Below, piece by piece: positions 1 through 9,106 of a stretch of 35,364 bases of DNA. The DNA lies in the NCBI GenBank assembly GCA_012798955.1, contig JAAZMF010000095.1:1-35364 (forward strand), written 5' to 3'. The position numbers and the translations under genes were made by a program. This DNA is from Bacillota bacterium. Lineage in GTDB: Bacteria; Bacillota; Limnochordia; DTU087. The notes beneath the pieces are model-generated. The model saw only the letters and a list, made by a program, of their open reading frames with translations, was not told the origin of the DNA and searched no databases. The stretch's first letter is position 1. Each line of letters starts with the position of its first letter.

Positions 1-1302
1 AGCCAAATACTCTCCCTGAGGAGATAGTTGCACTTTGTGCTGTCCATCATTGGCTACTACCTCTGCCTTCAGGGTGACATCTTTTTCCCCCGCCTTAACC
101 TTTGCTCTCAAGGTACCCAGCAGATCATCTAACTCCACGGTCACCCTATTGGTCTTGCCAGCATCGAGGCTAACACCTGTTACCGTTTTCTCAACAGAAA
201 TACCACCTGCATATGTTACCTTTAGATCGACTTGGCCCGGCACACCCTTATAACTAAACACCTGGGCACCGGTACCAAAGGCAACTTCCTGCTTATTCTG
301 GCGGGAGATCACAAGTTTTGTATCAGACGTGACATTGGCCTGACGGTATGTCACTTCTACCTCGAGCTTAGCCTCTAGTTCACCAAAATCCAAACGAATT
401 CGTTTGGATTCCCCTTCACCTAACTTGATACTGGATTGGGTGGCTTCTAAGACAGTAGAGCCAAGCTGGAAAACTCCCTTCACCCCATAGCTTCCTTCAG
501 GAAGTTCTTTTCTAAAGAAATCGCCCTTTCCTTGTTGACTATCCACAAGGGGACTTCCCGACCCATCGGCTATGGTAAACACCGTTTCAGAGGTAACATT
601 CCGCCCTCCTGCCCAGGCTTCAATTTCGAGCTCGGCGGGGGCTACCACCTTACGCATAATAGATGCCAATGCTTCGCTCAAGCTTTTCCTGTCTTTGGCA
701 CTATAGTATGTACCTATGCAGCTTACTCTTGATTCCTCCGCCGCGGACATCGCGAAGCCCACCACATGGGGTTTGTAGATAATACCCTGTGCTTGCAGAT
801 AATACGAAACTGCACAGGGATCTCCGCCACAGCTTTCCTGCCCATCGGTAATTAACACGATGATGTTGCGATCATCTTTGCTAGGAAAGTCCTGGGCCGC
901 CTGCTCCAAAGAATACGCAATGGGCGTTTTCCCCTTCGGCTTTAAGCCCTTCACTATACTTAGTATGTTGCTTCTCACCGCATCCACGGGGCCAAAGTCT
1001 TGGACCAAAACCGAATCATCACAGTTAGTGTTCTTGGCACCATATACCCGAAGGCCTACCTCTAATCCTGGCCTATCCTCTAGATTCTGAATAAGGTCAA
1101 TCATGACCTCCTTCGCTACGTCCATGCGAGACTTGCCTTTTTCCACTTCCTCATTCATGCTAAAAGATGCATCAAACACGAATTCTATGTAGGTTTTCTG
1201 CGATTCATCAGCGGCCTCTACAACAAAGCCACCACTCCCAAGGATCACAACACCAATCAAAAGCACCCATCGCCAGATTTTGCCATGGAAAAACCCAATC
1301 AT
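1..1302 (-). CDS. Secreted von Willebrand factor A (VWA) domain protein, 3' end cut by window edge
   Basis: The frame is open from an ATG at 1302 to the left edge (434 codons, no stop), so the C-terminus lies outside the window. An N-terminal hydrophobic stretch (about residues 11-30, ending near VVEAADES) is a signal peptide or anchor. A VWA domain follows: the metal-ion-dependent adhesion site is complete, with DxSxS as DASFS near residue 43, a Thr in GKTPIAYS and an Asp in ITDGQES. After about residue 220 the protein is beta-rich and repetitive (GVFQLGS, KLEVEVTYR, QVDLKVTYAGG), suggesting stacked Ig-like or carboxypeptidase-regulatory-like domains. VWA proteins of this type bind divalent metal and protein ligands at the cell surface; the ligand here is unknown. 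The start has a GGGGGTG ribosome-binding-like stretch upstream. It is transcribed away from the adjacent 551-bp non-coding region and is not obviously part of the opp operon. Confidence 0.85.
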   Translation of the reverse strand, partial: MIGFFHGKIWRWVLLIGVVILGSGGFVVEAADESQKTYIEFVFDASFSMNEEVEKGKSRMDVAKEVMIDLIQNLEDRPGLEVGLRVYGAKNTNCDDSVLVQDFGPVDAVRSNILSIVKGLKPKGKTPIAYSLEQAAQDFPSKDDRNIIVLITDGQESCGGDPCAVSYYLQAQGIIYKPHVVGFAMSAAEESRVSCIGTYYSAKDRKSLSEALASIMRKVVAPAELEIEAWAGGRNVTSETVFTIADGSGSPLVDSQQGKGDFFRKELPEGSYGVKGVFQLGSTVLEATQSSIKLGEGESKRIRLDFGELEAKLEVEVTYRQANVTSDTKLVISRQNKQEVAFGTGAQVFSYKGVPGQVDLKVTYAGGISVEKTVTGVSLDAGKTNRVTVELDDLLGTLRAKVKAGEKDVTLKAEVVANDGQHKVQLSPQGEYLA

Positions 1303-1853
1303 TGACCAACACCCCCATATTTACGCTTGGCTATGCTGTATACCAAACCATCGAGGTATTTTTGCTCTCCCCTCCTTAGTGAGCCCATACGAGGGAATTT
1401 ATCTTGATCAATTCCAGCATATTGCAGAATCTAGCATAAGTAAATAGCCTGAAGCCAAAAAACATCCGATGGCAACTGCCTTTTCTTTGGGTGCATACCT
1501 TGAGCAGGCAAGATATCTGATTGCTTTGCGAACTATCTTCCCCCTCTTCATACTTTCACATTGCCTACACGGCATATACATCGCTATGGATCACTCTTTC
1601 AAAGAATGGAGGGAACGTGGGATCATATTAGTTGGGGTTTTGCTATAGTCTAAAAGAAGGAGTTCTCGGGTATAGATCGAAGCAGAAGCATATAATAGTG
1701 GGAGCGGAGCTAGGGGGTAACTAGCTCCGAGGCGATAGCTCTCAAAGTGGGTATAGATGGCCTTCCTGGTCGGGGAGGCTATCTATTATTTTTGCAGGCG
1801 TCATTAACGCATACAATTGCATTTGGCATTGCCGCAAGAGCAGAGATAAGAAA
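1303..1853. other. Non-coding stretch between VWA gene and opp operon
   Basis: No convincing gene is seen in these 551 bases on either strand. The stretch should hold the promoter of the VWA gene and the 3' end of the opp transcript. It contains a perfect 9-bp inverted repeat at 1705-1729 (listed separately) and an imperfect hairpin at about 1757-1784 (GGCCTTCC against GGGAGGCT). Neither has a clear U-run in the direction of the opp transcript. I could not single out a consensus promoter. Confidence 0.5.
1705..1729. repeat. Perfect 9-bp inverted repeat (stem-loop)
   Basis: CGGAGCTAG and CTAGCTCCG flank a 7-base loop (GGGGTAA), about 125 bases downstream of the last opp gene. There is no T-run after the stem on either strand, so it is not a standard intrinsic terminator. 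It may stabilise the 3' end of the mRNA or be a protein-binding site. Confidence 0.55.
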
Positions 1854-2909
1854 TCACTCACCACTGGCCCGATCCCGAAGCTCCATATATCCAAGGAGCC
1901 TAAGCTCATCTGCCCGATGGCAAGCTACAAACCGCCCGGGCTGGTCCTTCATCTTAACCAATTGTGGTACCTCACCCTCACATAACTTGGTAGCGTAAGA
2001 GCAACGGGGATGGAAGTTACATCCCGGGGGCGGATTCGAGGAATCTGGTACAGAGCCCGCTAGGTGTATACGTTTTTTACGAAGCAGCGGATCCCCTGTA
2101 GGAATAGCAGATAGCAAAGCCTCTGTATATGGGTGTAAGGGTTTATCATATAGCGGTCCCGATTCCGCCATCTCCACTATTCTACCAAGATACATCACTG
2201 CCACTCGGTGACTAATATGCTCTACCACATTGAGGTCATGGGCGATAAAGAGATAACTAAGCCCCATCTCCCTTTGCAGCTCTTTTAACATATTTAGTAT
2301 TTGGGCCTGAACCGATACATCAAGCGCTGAGACCGATTCATCACAGATGATCACCTTGGTGCTTAGGGCAAGGGCCCTAGCCACACTGATCCGCTGCCTC
2401 TGCCCTCCGGAAAACTCATGGGGATAGCGGTTAATCATGTCGGTGGTCAGATTCACTCGCCTAAGTAGCTCCCGCACCCGTTCATCTCGCTCACTAGGAG
2501 AGCAGACCTTGTTAACCTTCATGGGCTCCCCGATAATCTCCCCCACGGTCATGCGAGGATTCAAAGATGAGAAAGGATCTTGGAAGATTACTTGAATCTC
2601 CTGTCGCACTTGCTTTAGCTCTTCCCGATTCAACTCAGTTAGCTCTACCATTTTGCCACCTAAGTTATACTGGATACTGCCCGCGGTTGGCTCAATCAGC
2701 CGAGGGATACACCTACCGGTTGTAGTCTTACCACAACCACTTTCCCCGACTAATCCCAGGGTCTCTCCTTCCCTTAAGAAGAAGCTCACATCGTTGACCG
2801 CCTTAACATCGCCCACTACTCGCTTGAAAATCCCCGCCTTAAGAGGGAAGAATTTCTTCAAGCCCTCAACTCTAAGAATCGTCTCCCCGCAAACAGTCTG
2901 CTCAGCCAA
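1854..2909 (-). CDS. Oligopeptide/oligosaccharide ABC transporter ATP-binding protein (OppF/DppF type)
   Basis: This is one of two cytoplasmic ATPases that power the importer encoded upstream. Visible motifs are Walker A (GESGCGKTT, near residue 55), Q-loop (IFQDPFSSLNP), signature (SGGQRQR), Walker B (VIICDESVSALD) and switch His (IAHDL). The oligopeptide-family C-terminal extension follows (HPYTEALLSAIP, then the Cys-containing PPGCNFHPRC). I place the start at the TTG at 2909: it has an AAGGAGG site nine bases upstream and overlaps the stop of the preceding ATPase gene (TGA at 2902-2904), as expected for translational coupling. An in-frame ATG at 2948 exists but has no well-spaced ribosome-binding site and would lengthen the overlap to 47 bases. 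The protein has 351 residues, normal for OppF. It is the last gene of the operon; no clear terminator follows. Confidence 0.93.
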   Translation of the reverse strand: MAEQTVCGETILRVEGLKKFFPLKAGIFKRVVGDVKAVNDVSFFLREGETLGLVGESGCGKTTTGRCIPRLIEPTAGSIQYNLGGKMVELTELNREELKQVRQEIQVIFQDPFSSLNPRMTVGEIIGEPMKVNKVCSPSERDERVRELLRRVNLTTDMINRYPHEFSGGQRQRISVARALALSTKVIICDESVSALDVSVQAQILNMLKELQREMGLSYLFIAHDLNVVEHISHRVAVMYLGRIVEMAESGPLYDKPLHPYTEALLSAIPTGDPLLRKKRIHLAGSVPDSSNPPPGCNFHPRCSYATKLCEGEVPQLVKMKDQPGRFVACHRADELRLLGYMELRDRASGE

Positions 2910-3906
2910 CCCGTTCGCCTCCTTCGTATAACCAGCATCTAGCTCCATGCCCCGGTCCGAAGCTAAAGGTGGGTGGTTCCTTTATGCATTTATCCATGGC
3001 AAATTCACATCTAGGGGCAAACCGACAACCCGGTGGCAAATGATAAGGGCTAGGTACACTACCGACAATGGAGGATAGATCACCCTTCTGCCCAATCCTA
3101 GGTCTAGATTCTAGGAGCTTTTGCGTGTAAGGGTGCTTGGGGTTATAGAATATCTCCACACAACTACCAGTCTCCACAATCTTGCCTGTATACATCACGA
3201 TCACTCGATCAGCTATTTCCCCAATCACTCCCAGATCATGGGTAATAAACAGAATCGACATATCCATATCTTCTTTGAGTTGCTCCAAAAGCTCCAAAAT
3301 CTGGCTTTCAATAGTCACATCTAGCGCGGTGGTAGGCTCATCGGCGATCAATAGTCTGGGATTACAGGCTAGCGCGATAGCAATCATCGCCCTTTGTCGC
3401 ATACCACCGGAGAACTCATGGGGGTATTTATCCACCGCTTGATCCGGTGAAGAGATGCCTACTTTCTCTAGCATCTCAATAGCCCTCTCCCGGGCCTCTG
3501 CCTTAGAAACCGGTTGATGAAGCAAGATAGCCTCCATGATCTGCCAACCTATGGTATAAACCGGGTTCAAAGATGTCATGGGCTCCTGAAAGATCATAGA
3601 GATTTCCGCACCTCGAATCTGACCCATCTCTTTGCCAAAAGGATCCAGCGACAAAATGTCTACCTTTGGCCCATTGTCCTTATGTAGCCAGATCTCGCCC
3701 CCATGGATACGCCCCCGGGGACGGGGAATCAGGTTGAGTAAGCTCCTAGCTGTCACGCTTTTCCCACAACCACTTTCCCCTAGCACACCTAGGGTCTCCC
3801 CCCGGTTAACGTGAAAACTCACTCCATCTACTGCCCGCACTATACCTTCATCGGTGTGGAAATATACCTCCAAATCTTCCACCCGCACGAGTTCGTTTTT
3901 GCTCAT
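2902..3906 (-). CDS. Oligopeptide/oligosaccharide ABC transporter ATP-binding protein (OppD/DppD type)
   Basis: This is the second ATPase of the importer. It shows Walker A (GESGCGKSVTAR, near residue 45), Q-loop (IFQEPMTSLNP), signature (SGGMRQR), Walker B (LLIADEPTTALD) and switch His (ITHDLG), then the oligopeptide-transporter C-terminal domain with HPYTQKLLESRP and PPGCRFAPRC. The start is the ATG at 3906 (MSKNELVRV), preceded by AAGGAG and matching the usual OppD N-terminus. An upstream ATG at 4008 would add 34 Arg- and Cys-rich residues and run into the permease gene, so I reject it. The 334-residue length is typical. It lies 34 bases after the OppC-type permease and overlaps the next ATPase gene. 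OppD and OppF form a heterodimer under the two permeases. Confidence 0.93.
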   Translation of the reverse strand: MSKNELVRVEDLEVYFHTDEGIVRAVDGVSFHVNRGETLGVLGESGCGKSVTARSLLNLIPRPRGRIHGGEIWLHKDNGPKVDILSLDPFGKEMGQIRGAEISMIFQEPMTSLNPVYTIGWQIMEAILLHQPVSKAEARERAIEMLEKVGISSPDQAVDKYPHEFSGGMRQRAMIAIALACNPRLLIADEPTTALDVTIESQILELLEQLKEDMDMSILFITHDLGVIGEIADRVIVMYTGKIVETGSCVEIFYNPKHPYTQKLLESRPRIGQKGDLSSIVGSVPSPYHLPPGCRFAPRCEFAMDKCIKEPPTFSFGPGHGARCWLYEGGERVG

Positions 3907-3940
3907 AGAGCACCTGCTCCTTCCTGCCCTTGCGGCACTC

Positions 3941-5062
3941 CTACGACAATTGATATGGATCGGCCGCATCCCGCAGTCCGTCCCCAACAAAATTGAAGGC
4001 CAAAACAATTATTACTACTAAAGCTCCGGGAATAAGTAGCCACGGATGCATAGATACTGTCTGCAAATCCTGTGCCCTACTCAATAGAACACCGAGGCTA
4101 ACAGCAGGTGGCCGTAGGCCAAGTCCCAAAAAGCTAAGGGATGTCTCCGCCAGGATCATATCTGGAATCGCCAAGGTCAGATTGACGAATACATAACTTA
4201 GGAAGTTGGGAATCAGGTGCTGCACGATGATGGTGCTCTGTGGTGCATTATACCCCTCGGCCGCTGTGACAAAGTCCATTTCCCGAAGAGAGATGAACTT
4301 ACTGCGCACAACTCGGGCCAGCCCTGTCCAGCCCACTAGGGATAGGATAATAGTAATGGCAAAATAGACTTGCGTAGCACTCCAATCCCTAGGCACAGCC
4401 GCGGCCAAAGCCATCCAGAGGGGAATAGTAGGGATACTCATCATCACCTCAATCAATCGTTGGATGAAGTTATCCACTACTCCACCGGCAAGACCGGAGA
4501 TGCCACCTATGACTAATCCCAAGACTAGACTAATAAGAACTCCCACTAGGCCAATGGTTAATGATATCCGCAAGGCAAATATGGAACGACTGAGCATATC
4601 CCTCCCTAGGTTATCTGTCCCCCAAAGGCACAGTACTCCACCTTCATCAACTCCGATTAGGTGGAAATCACCGGGTATCATTCCCCAGAGCTTATAAGAA
4701 GACCCTTGAACAAAGAGACGAATGGGATACGTCTTAGCAGTATCGGGCTTGTATGTAGTCTTGAAGGTTCTGCGATCAAGCTCCTTTTTCCAGCTATACA
4801 CAAATGGCCTTATATGAAACTTACCCTCAGCGTCAACGAATCGCACCCTTTGCGGTGGTAAGTAGCTATCAAACCGGGTATTTACCGAATGGGGCGCAAA
4901 GAACTCAGGGAAAAACACCCCAACAAAATACAGAACAACCAATACAAATAGGCTGACTAAAGCCATACGATGGCGGATAAATTGTCTCCAGATCAACTGC
5001 CACTGGGTTTTCGATTCGACTTGAGTGACTGTCATGTCGGCAGTTTCCAACATTGTGCTCAT
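3941..5062 (-). CDS. ABC transporter permease (OppC/DppC type)
   Basis: This integral-membrane subunit pairs with the OppB-type permease. It has an N-terminal transmembrane helix (HRMALVSLFVLVVLYFVGVF), then a long extracytoplasmic insert of about 100 residues rich in basic and aromatic residues (SYLPPQRVRFVDAEG and onward). That is the OppC_N arrangement with a larger loop than Escherichia coli OppC. Five further helices and the EAA loop (FVTAAEGYNAPQSTIIVQHL) follow. The start is the ATG at 5062, preceded by AAGGAGG five bases away; the TTG at 5080 six codons upstream is less likely because it precedes that site. The protein has 373 residues, longer than the usual ~300 because of the insert. 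The gap to the upstream permease gene is 52 bases. Confidence 0.93.
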   Translation of the reverse strand: MSTMLETADMTVTQVESKTQWQLIWRQFIRHRMALVSLFVLVVLYFVGVFFPEFFAPHSVNTRFDSYLPPQRVRFVDAEGKFHIRPFVYSWKKELDRRTFKTTYKPDTAKTYPIRLFVQGSSYKLWGMIPGDFHLIGVDEGGVLCLWGTDNLGRDMLSRSIFALRISLTIGLVGVLISLVLGLVIGGISGLAGGVVDNFIQRLIEVMMSIPTIPLWMALAAAVPRDWSATQVYFAITIILSLVGWTGLARVVRSKFISLREMDFVTAAEGYNAPQSTIIVQHLIPNFLSYVFVNLTLAIPDMILAETSLSFLGLGLRPPAVSLGVLLSRAQDLQTVSMHPWLLIPGALVVIIVLAFNFVGDGLRDAADPYQLS

Positions 5063-5114
5063 GGCGTCCTCCTTATGCAAGCAAGGTCTCGGATAGTCCA
5101 GATTCTACCCGCAT

Positions 5115-6128
5115 CTAGTCATAGCGAATCCGAGGGTCAATCTTTACCAACAGAATATCGGAAATCAAAGTACCGATCACCGTGAGAACGCTGAAAACAA
5201 GAATGCAGCTTCCAGCTAGATACATATCCTGATCTCGAAGTGCCGTATACATGGAGAGTCCGATGGTAGGCAGATTAAGCACGATGGCAGTTACAGTCGT
5301 GCCTGAGAAAATACCCGGCAGAAGCCATCCGATGGTACTGACAATGGGTAGCATGGCCACCTTTGTGGGATGTGTCCAAACAACTCGCCATTCAGGCACT
5401 CCCTTGGCCCGGGCAGTCTGCACATAATCCTTACCCAATTCATCGAGCATAGTGGCCCTAAGCACCCGGACTATACTAGCCATACCCCCGGCCCCAATGA
5501 CAATAACAGGTACAACCAAATGCTGCAGAAAATCCACAAACCTCGCCCAGCTCCAAGCCGAATTAACGTGTTCAGCCGAAAACATGCCACCTAAGCTCCA
5601 GCCAAAGTTGACATACCCGATATACATCAGGACCAAAGCCAAGAGGAAGTTGGGTGTGGAGCGACCGACAAAGGCAAGAAACGTAAAGAAGTAATCAAAA
5701 AATGAATGCTGGCGCGCAGCCGAATAGACAGCTATGGGGATAGCAAATATCCAAGTGAAAGCCAAGGTCAACAGACTAATCAAAACAGTATAAGGCAAGC
5801 GCTCTATCAGTATATCTTTAACCGGTCGCTGCTCGATCACATATGCACCGGAAAAAGACATACCGAAATCTCCCCGCAGAACAATCCCCTTCATCCAAGT
5901 GAAATACCGTTTGTATAGCGGCTGATCGAGCCCATAGCGTGCCCTAAGCGCCTCTACCTGCTGTTCGGCGGCTGCACCGTATTTTTGCTCAAGTTCCTCG
6001 ATCTGGCTTGTTAAAATATCGCCAGGTGGTGCGTTAATCACCACAAAGGAAATCACTGAAATCAATAACACTGTTGGGATTAGGTAGATCAGCCGACGAA
6101 TAATATAGTTGCCCACCGTTATCCACAT
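5115..6128 (-). CDS. ABC transporter permease (OppB/DppB type)
   Basis: This integral-membrane subunit has the OppB/DppB signature: helix 1 at the N-terminus (IIRRLIYLIPTVLLISVISF), then a periplasmic loop with ALRARYGLDQPLYKRYFTWM, five more helices, and the cytoplasmic EAA loop (YVQTARAKGVPEWRVVWTHP) that docks on the ATPases. The tail SDILLVKIDPRIRYD is a classic OppB ending. At 337 residues it is of normal size. It starts at the ATG at 6128 just after GAAAGGG, an unusually close ribosome-binding sequence. The 117-base gap before it carries a strong stem-loop (6154-6183), which may lower its expression relative to the abundant binding protein. Confidence 0.93.
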   Translation of the reverse strand: MWITVGNYIIRRLIYLIPTVLLISVISFVVINAPPGDILTSQIEELEQKYGAAAEQQVEALRARYGLDQPLYKRYFTWMKGIVLRGDFGMSFSGAYVIEQRPVKDILIERLPYTVLISLLTLAFTWIFAIPIAVYSAARQHSFFDYFFTFLAFVGRSTPNFLLALVLMYIGYVNFGWSLGGMFSAEHVNSAWSWARFVDFLQHLVVPVIVIGAGGMASIVRVLRATMLDELGKDYVQTARAKGVPEWRVVWTHPTKVAMLPIVSTIGWLLPGIFSGTTVTAIVLNLPTIGLSMYTALRDQDMYLAGSCILVFSVLTVIGTLISDILLVKIDPRIRYD

Positions 6129-6153
6129 CCCTTTCTCAAGAAACCGGATAGGA

Positions 6154-6183
6154 AGGTGCCAGCGTTTTTACACCCTGGCACCT
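6154..6183 (-). promoter_or_regulatory. Intercistronic stem-loop between binding-protein and permease genes
   Basis: AGGTGCCAG and CTGGCACCT form a perfect 9-bp stem with a 12-base loop. An alternative pairing (GATAGG at 6147-6152 with CCTATC at 6181-6186) overlaps it. No U-run follows on the minus strand, so it is not a full terminator. Stem-loops here are known in binding-protein operons to stabilise the upstream mRNA segment and allow excess binding protein; that role is inferred. Confidence 0.6.
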
Positions 6184-6245
6184 ATCGTAACCACAATTGG
6201 CGTACTGTCTTTTAGGCCTTTTTTGGGTCTCTCTAGATCAAATCT

Positions 6246-8243
6246 CTATTCGATGGGATCTAAGAAGAACTGCTCTGGGAAGTACACACTACCCCAGTCC
6301 ACGTCATCGTTTAGCATTCCATAGCGAGGTACGTTATGGAAGTTATTGGCCACGATGATGGGCACAGGTGCTTGCCCTACAGTACCAATCGTCCAGAGGT
6401 TATCTGCCTGAGCCTGTAAGAGGTTCTTAGCATACATTTCCCTGTCAGCCTCATCGACGCTCTGAATAAGTCCATTGGACCATTCGACGAGCTGTTTAAT
6501 CTCTGCCGGTGGTTCATCCCCTGCTGTGCCGTCACTATTTACCCATGCCATCCACCCTGGCCAAGGCGAATACTCTGCTCCACTACCAATAGGAGCAAAC
6601 GTCTTGGAAGGGGTTGTGCCGAAGTAGATATCTGTAACATAATCAAGGTGCCACTGGGATAAGTCAAAATTCTGGGCAAGCCTGCGCTCTGTCAGAAGCT
6701 CACGGCTGACCATATCTAACTTGACTTCAATCCCGATATCCCGGAAGAACTCCAAGGCCAATTCAATAATAGCGGTAGCCGGGCTATCTAGATAGAGTAA
6801 GGTTAGGCTCAAGCGCCTACCGCTTGGCAACTCTCTTAGGCCATCGCCATTGGTATCTACTATACCCATCTCATCAAGCAACTGCTTGGATAGCTCAGGA
6901 TTATACTCAATGTGGGCTGTAGCATAATGGGGCTCAAAGTACATACTTGAGTCCACTACAGTTGTCTGCCTAGGAGTTGCCATACCAAAGAAACAGCGAT
7001 CATTGATTTCATCTCTATCTAGAGCATGGGACAGAGCCTTTCTGAAGCGAACATCATTGAAAACCTCTCTGATCTCGGGATCCAAGTGAGTTAGATTCAG
7101 TTGAATGGCTGACTCAGCTCCAAGACCAGAGGACCAGATATAGGTCTCGTAGTTGCCCCGCTCTTCGCCTTCGATATAAAGTGGAATATCACTGCTGAAG
7201 AGATGCGGGCCAGCTATGGCCGCATTGCCTTCAAAAGCTTTTACTCGCTTCATGGCTCGATCGGCAACTAAGTTTATCCGGACCCCATCAAGGTATGGTA
7301 ACTGATTACCTTCCGTATCCACAAAGGGGTAATAGGGATTACGCTCAAAGTCGATGTAGGTTAATCCTCTTTCCTTAACAACGTAAGGATCGAGAACAGG
7401 ACGCTTTCGCTCAGGATAGTTTTTGTTGAGCATATGGTCATAGTACTGATCCCAGGAATCGAATCCAGCTTTAGCAGCTTCCTCTAGTAGCTCGTCCTTA
7501 TTTCGAAAAGCTATATGGAACTGCTTCATGTAATGGGCGGGATTGTCAGTGGCCCGATCCCCCACTTTATGAAAAGTATTATGCACTAGAGGAGATGGAG
7601 CAGTGAAAGTGAAAACCACAGTATAGTCATCGATCTTCTCAACGTTCAGAATCCCAGGCTGCCAAAGCTTTGGCGGAATGGGATTTAGATCCTCGTTAAG
7701 AGCGACATGTTCCCACCAAAACGTAAAGTCATCAGCGGTAAAGGGATGACCGTCAGACCACTTAACACCCTCACGCAAGTAGATCGTGATCTGGGTAGCA
7801 TCCTCGGAATACTTCCAGTCCTTCGCCAAGTTAGGCAATACCTTTTGGGCATCAGGCGTAACCCGGCCCAGCAAGTAGTTGCCAGACAAACCGGCGAGCA
7901 TGCGGCCATCACCAACACCCATGTCTAAGCCTCTCGCCCAGACGTGGGCAACGCCACCATAATTACCAGTTTTCTCGTAAGGCTCAATTGTAGGTGGGTC
8001 TAATGGTAGTCTTTCCCTGACAGTGGGGAGCTCGCCCTTGGCAACCTTCTCTGCCAACATGGGTGATTCGTTGAACTCACTAATGCCTAGCTCAGAAGCT
8101 AAGGGCCGCTCGGCAAACCAGCTATCAGGCAAGTTCGGGTCTACGGAGAGCACACTATCTGCCCACACAGTGCTACTGCCTAGCATAAAGCCTACGGCCA
8201 ACACGAAGATTACGCACAATACAGATTTTCTGGTTGTCTGCAT
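6246..8243 (-). CDS. Extracellular/periplasmic solute-binding protein, family 5 (OppA/DppA type)
   Basis: This is the substrate-binding component of the importer. Residues 1-28 form a Sec signal peptide (basic start, hydrophobic core CVIFVLAVGFMLG, cleavage near VWA-DS). There is no lipobox cysteine, so the mature protein should be soluble rather than lipid-anchored, which suits a cell with a periplasm. SBP_bac_5 features include LAKDWKYSEDATQITIYLREGVKWSDG followed by HPFTADDFTFWWE, and FRKALSHALDRDEIND in the middle. At 665 residues it is larger than OppA (~540), with an acidic N-terminal extension and a longer lobe. Large family-5 proteins in Thermotogae and related bacteria often bind oligosaccharides, so peptides need not be the ligand. 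The start ATG at 8243 follows GAGGAGG with seven-base spacing. The 113-base upstream gap may hold a separate promoter (a TATAAC-like -10 at about 8291-8296 on the minus strand), though I could not pair it with a good -35. Confidence 0.92.
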   Translation of the reverse strand: MQTTRKSVLCVIFVLAVGFMLGSSTVWADSVLSVDPNLPDSWFAERPLASELGISEFNESPMLAEKVAKGELPTVRERLPLDPPTIEPYEKTGNYGGVAHVWARGLDMGVGDGRMLAGLSGNYLLGRVTPDAQKVLPNLAKDWKYSEDATQITIYLREGVKWSDGHPFTADDFTFWWEHVALNEDLNPIPPKLWQPGILNVEKIDDYTVVFTFTAPSPLVHNTFHKVGDRATDNPAHYMKQFHIAFRNKDELLEEAAKAGFDSWDQYYDHMLNKNYPERKRPVLDPYVVKERGLTYIDFERNPYYPFVDTEGNQLPYLDGVRINLVADRAMKRVKAFEGNAAIAGPHLFSSDIPLYIEGEERGNYETYIWSSGLGAESAIQLNLTHLDPEIREVFNDVRFRKALSHALDRDEINDRCFFGMATPRQTTVVDSSMYFEPHYATAHIEYNPELSKQLLDEMGIVDTNGDGLRELPSGRRLSLTLLYLDSPATAIIELALEFFRDIGIEVKLDMVSRELLTERRLAQNFDLSQWHLDYVTDIYFGTTPSKTFAPIGSGAEYSPWPGWMAWVNSDGTAGDEPPAEIKQLVEWSNGLIQSVDEADREMYAKNLLQAQADNLWTIGTVGQAPVPIIVANNFHNVPRYGMLNDDVDWGSVYFPEQFFLDPIE

Positions 8244-8356
8244 TTAACTGCCTCCTCTGACACTGAGTTCTCCACCTAGATTGACGACAAGTTATATTCT
8301 GACATTTTCTGATAAAAGGACTGCCTCACCTCCCTGATATGCCTTGTTCTCCTCGC

Positions 8357-9106
8357 TTACAACTGGGCTAATACTTCAGCTACTCCCAGACTATATGTAG
8401 AAGCAGCGATCACACCGTTTTTTTGTCGGACCGTATCTTTAATCTCATCATCGGCATTTTGTGTGGTCGCTGCATTAAATCGGGTTAACATACCTAGATC
8501 ATTATGTGAATCTCCCATGGCTAGTATCTCGTGGGGCTCTAGCCCTAGATACTCTGCAACTTTAGACAGAATCAAGCCTTTGCCCACTTCCTGCCACCGG
8601 AAGGCAATCAGACGATTATTGCGCACCGGCTTAACGGGCTGACCTTGAAGCTTGTCCACGAAATGGACGAAGGCCTCCTCAGCCTCTTCCCGGGACCAAT
8701 AGAAAATCTCAACAAAGCCTCGATCTCCTTGCATAAAACTATTATTAACTAGGAACTCACTGCCATGGGTCTCTGCTATCTCATCTACTGCCTCTCGACT
8801 TATAGGGAGTAAAGACAGCTCTATTCGACGGGCATCATCATTCCACGGTAACCATGACTTATAGCCATTACCATCGAGAAAATACGCTTCCCGTTCATCA
8901 CAGATTAAGATTTGTGGAAAACCATCCCCTGCGGCTAGCCCATTGTTAGCCAGAATTTCTAACGTGGTTTTGTAAGGACGCCCCGTAGCAATTGCGACAT
9001 AGGACCCTTTAGTATGAAGACGCCGCATCTCTTTGATCGTCTCTTCTGCAATACTGCCATCACGGTTAAGTAGTGTTCCATCAAGATCTAGTGCAACAAG
9101 TTTCAT
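8357..9106 (-). CDS. HAD-superfamily (Cof-type, IIB) phosphatase
   Basis: This is a predicted cytoplasmic hydrolase of small phosphorylated metabolites, most often sugar phosphates. All four HAD motifs are visible: DLDGTL at residues 7-12 (nucleophile and acid Asp), ATGRP (motif II, near residue 40), the motif III Lys in the GKGLILSKV segment, and MGDSHNDLGML (motif IV, near residue 197). The sequence between motifs II and III is the C2b cap of the Cof/YbjI group. Its 249 residues are normal for the family. The start ATG overlaps the stop of the upstream RpiR regulator by four bases (ATGA), so the two are translationally coupled. With an RpiR regulator before it and a transporter after it, a role in processing the imported sugar as its phosphate is a reasonable inference. 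Confidence 0.88.
   Translation of the reverse strand: MKLVALDLDGTLLNRDGSIAEETIKEMRRLHTKGSYVAIATGRPYKTTLEILANNGLAAGDGFPQILICDEREAYFLDGNGYKSWLPWNDDARRIELSLLPISREAVDEIAETHGSEFLVNNSFMQGDRGFVEIFYWSREEAEEAFVHFVDKLQGQPVKPVRNNRLIAFRWQEVGKGLILSKVAEYLGLEPHEILAMGDSHNDLGMLTRFNAATTQNADDEIKDTVRQKNGVIAASTYSLGVAEVLAQL

Noticed and set aside
1705-1784. Hairpins after the opp operon as a terminator
   Set aside because: No T-run follows either hairpin in the direction of opp transcription, so I list only the perfect inverted repeat without calling a terminator.
3907-4008. Upstream extension of the OppD-type gene (34 residues)
   Set aside because: Arg/Cys-rich, reaches into the permease gene, and a good ribosome-binding site precedes the ATG at 3906.
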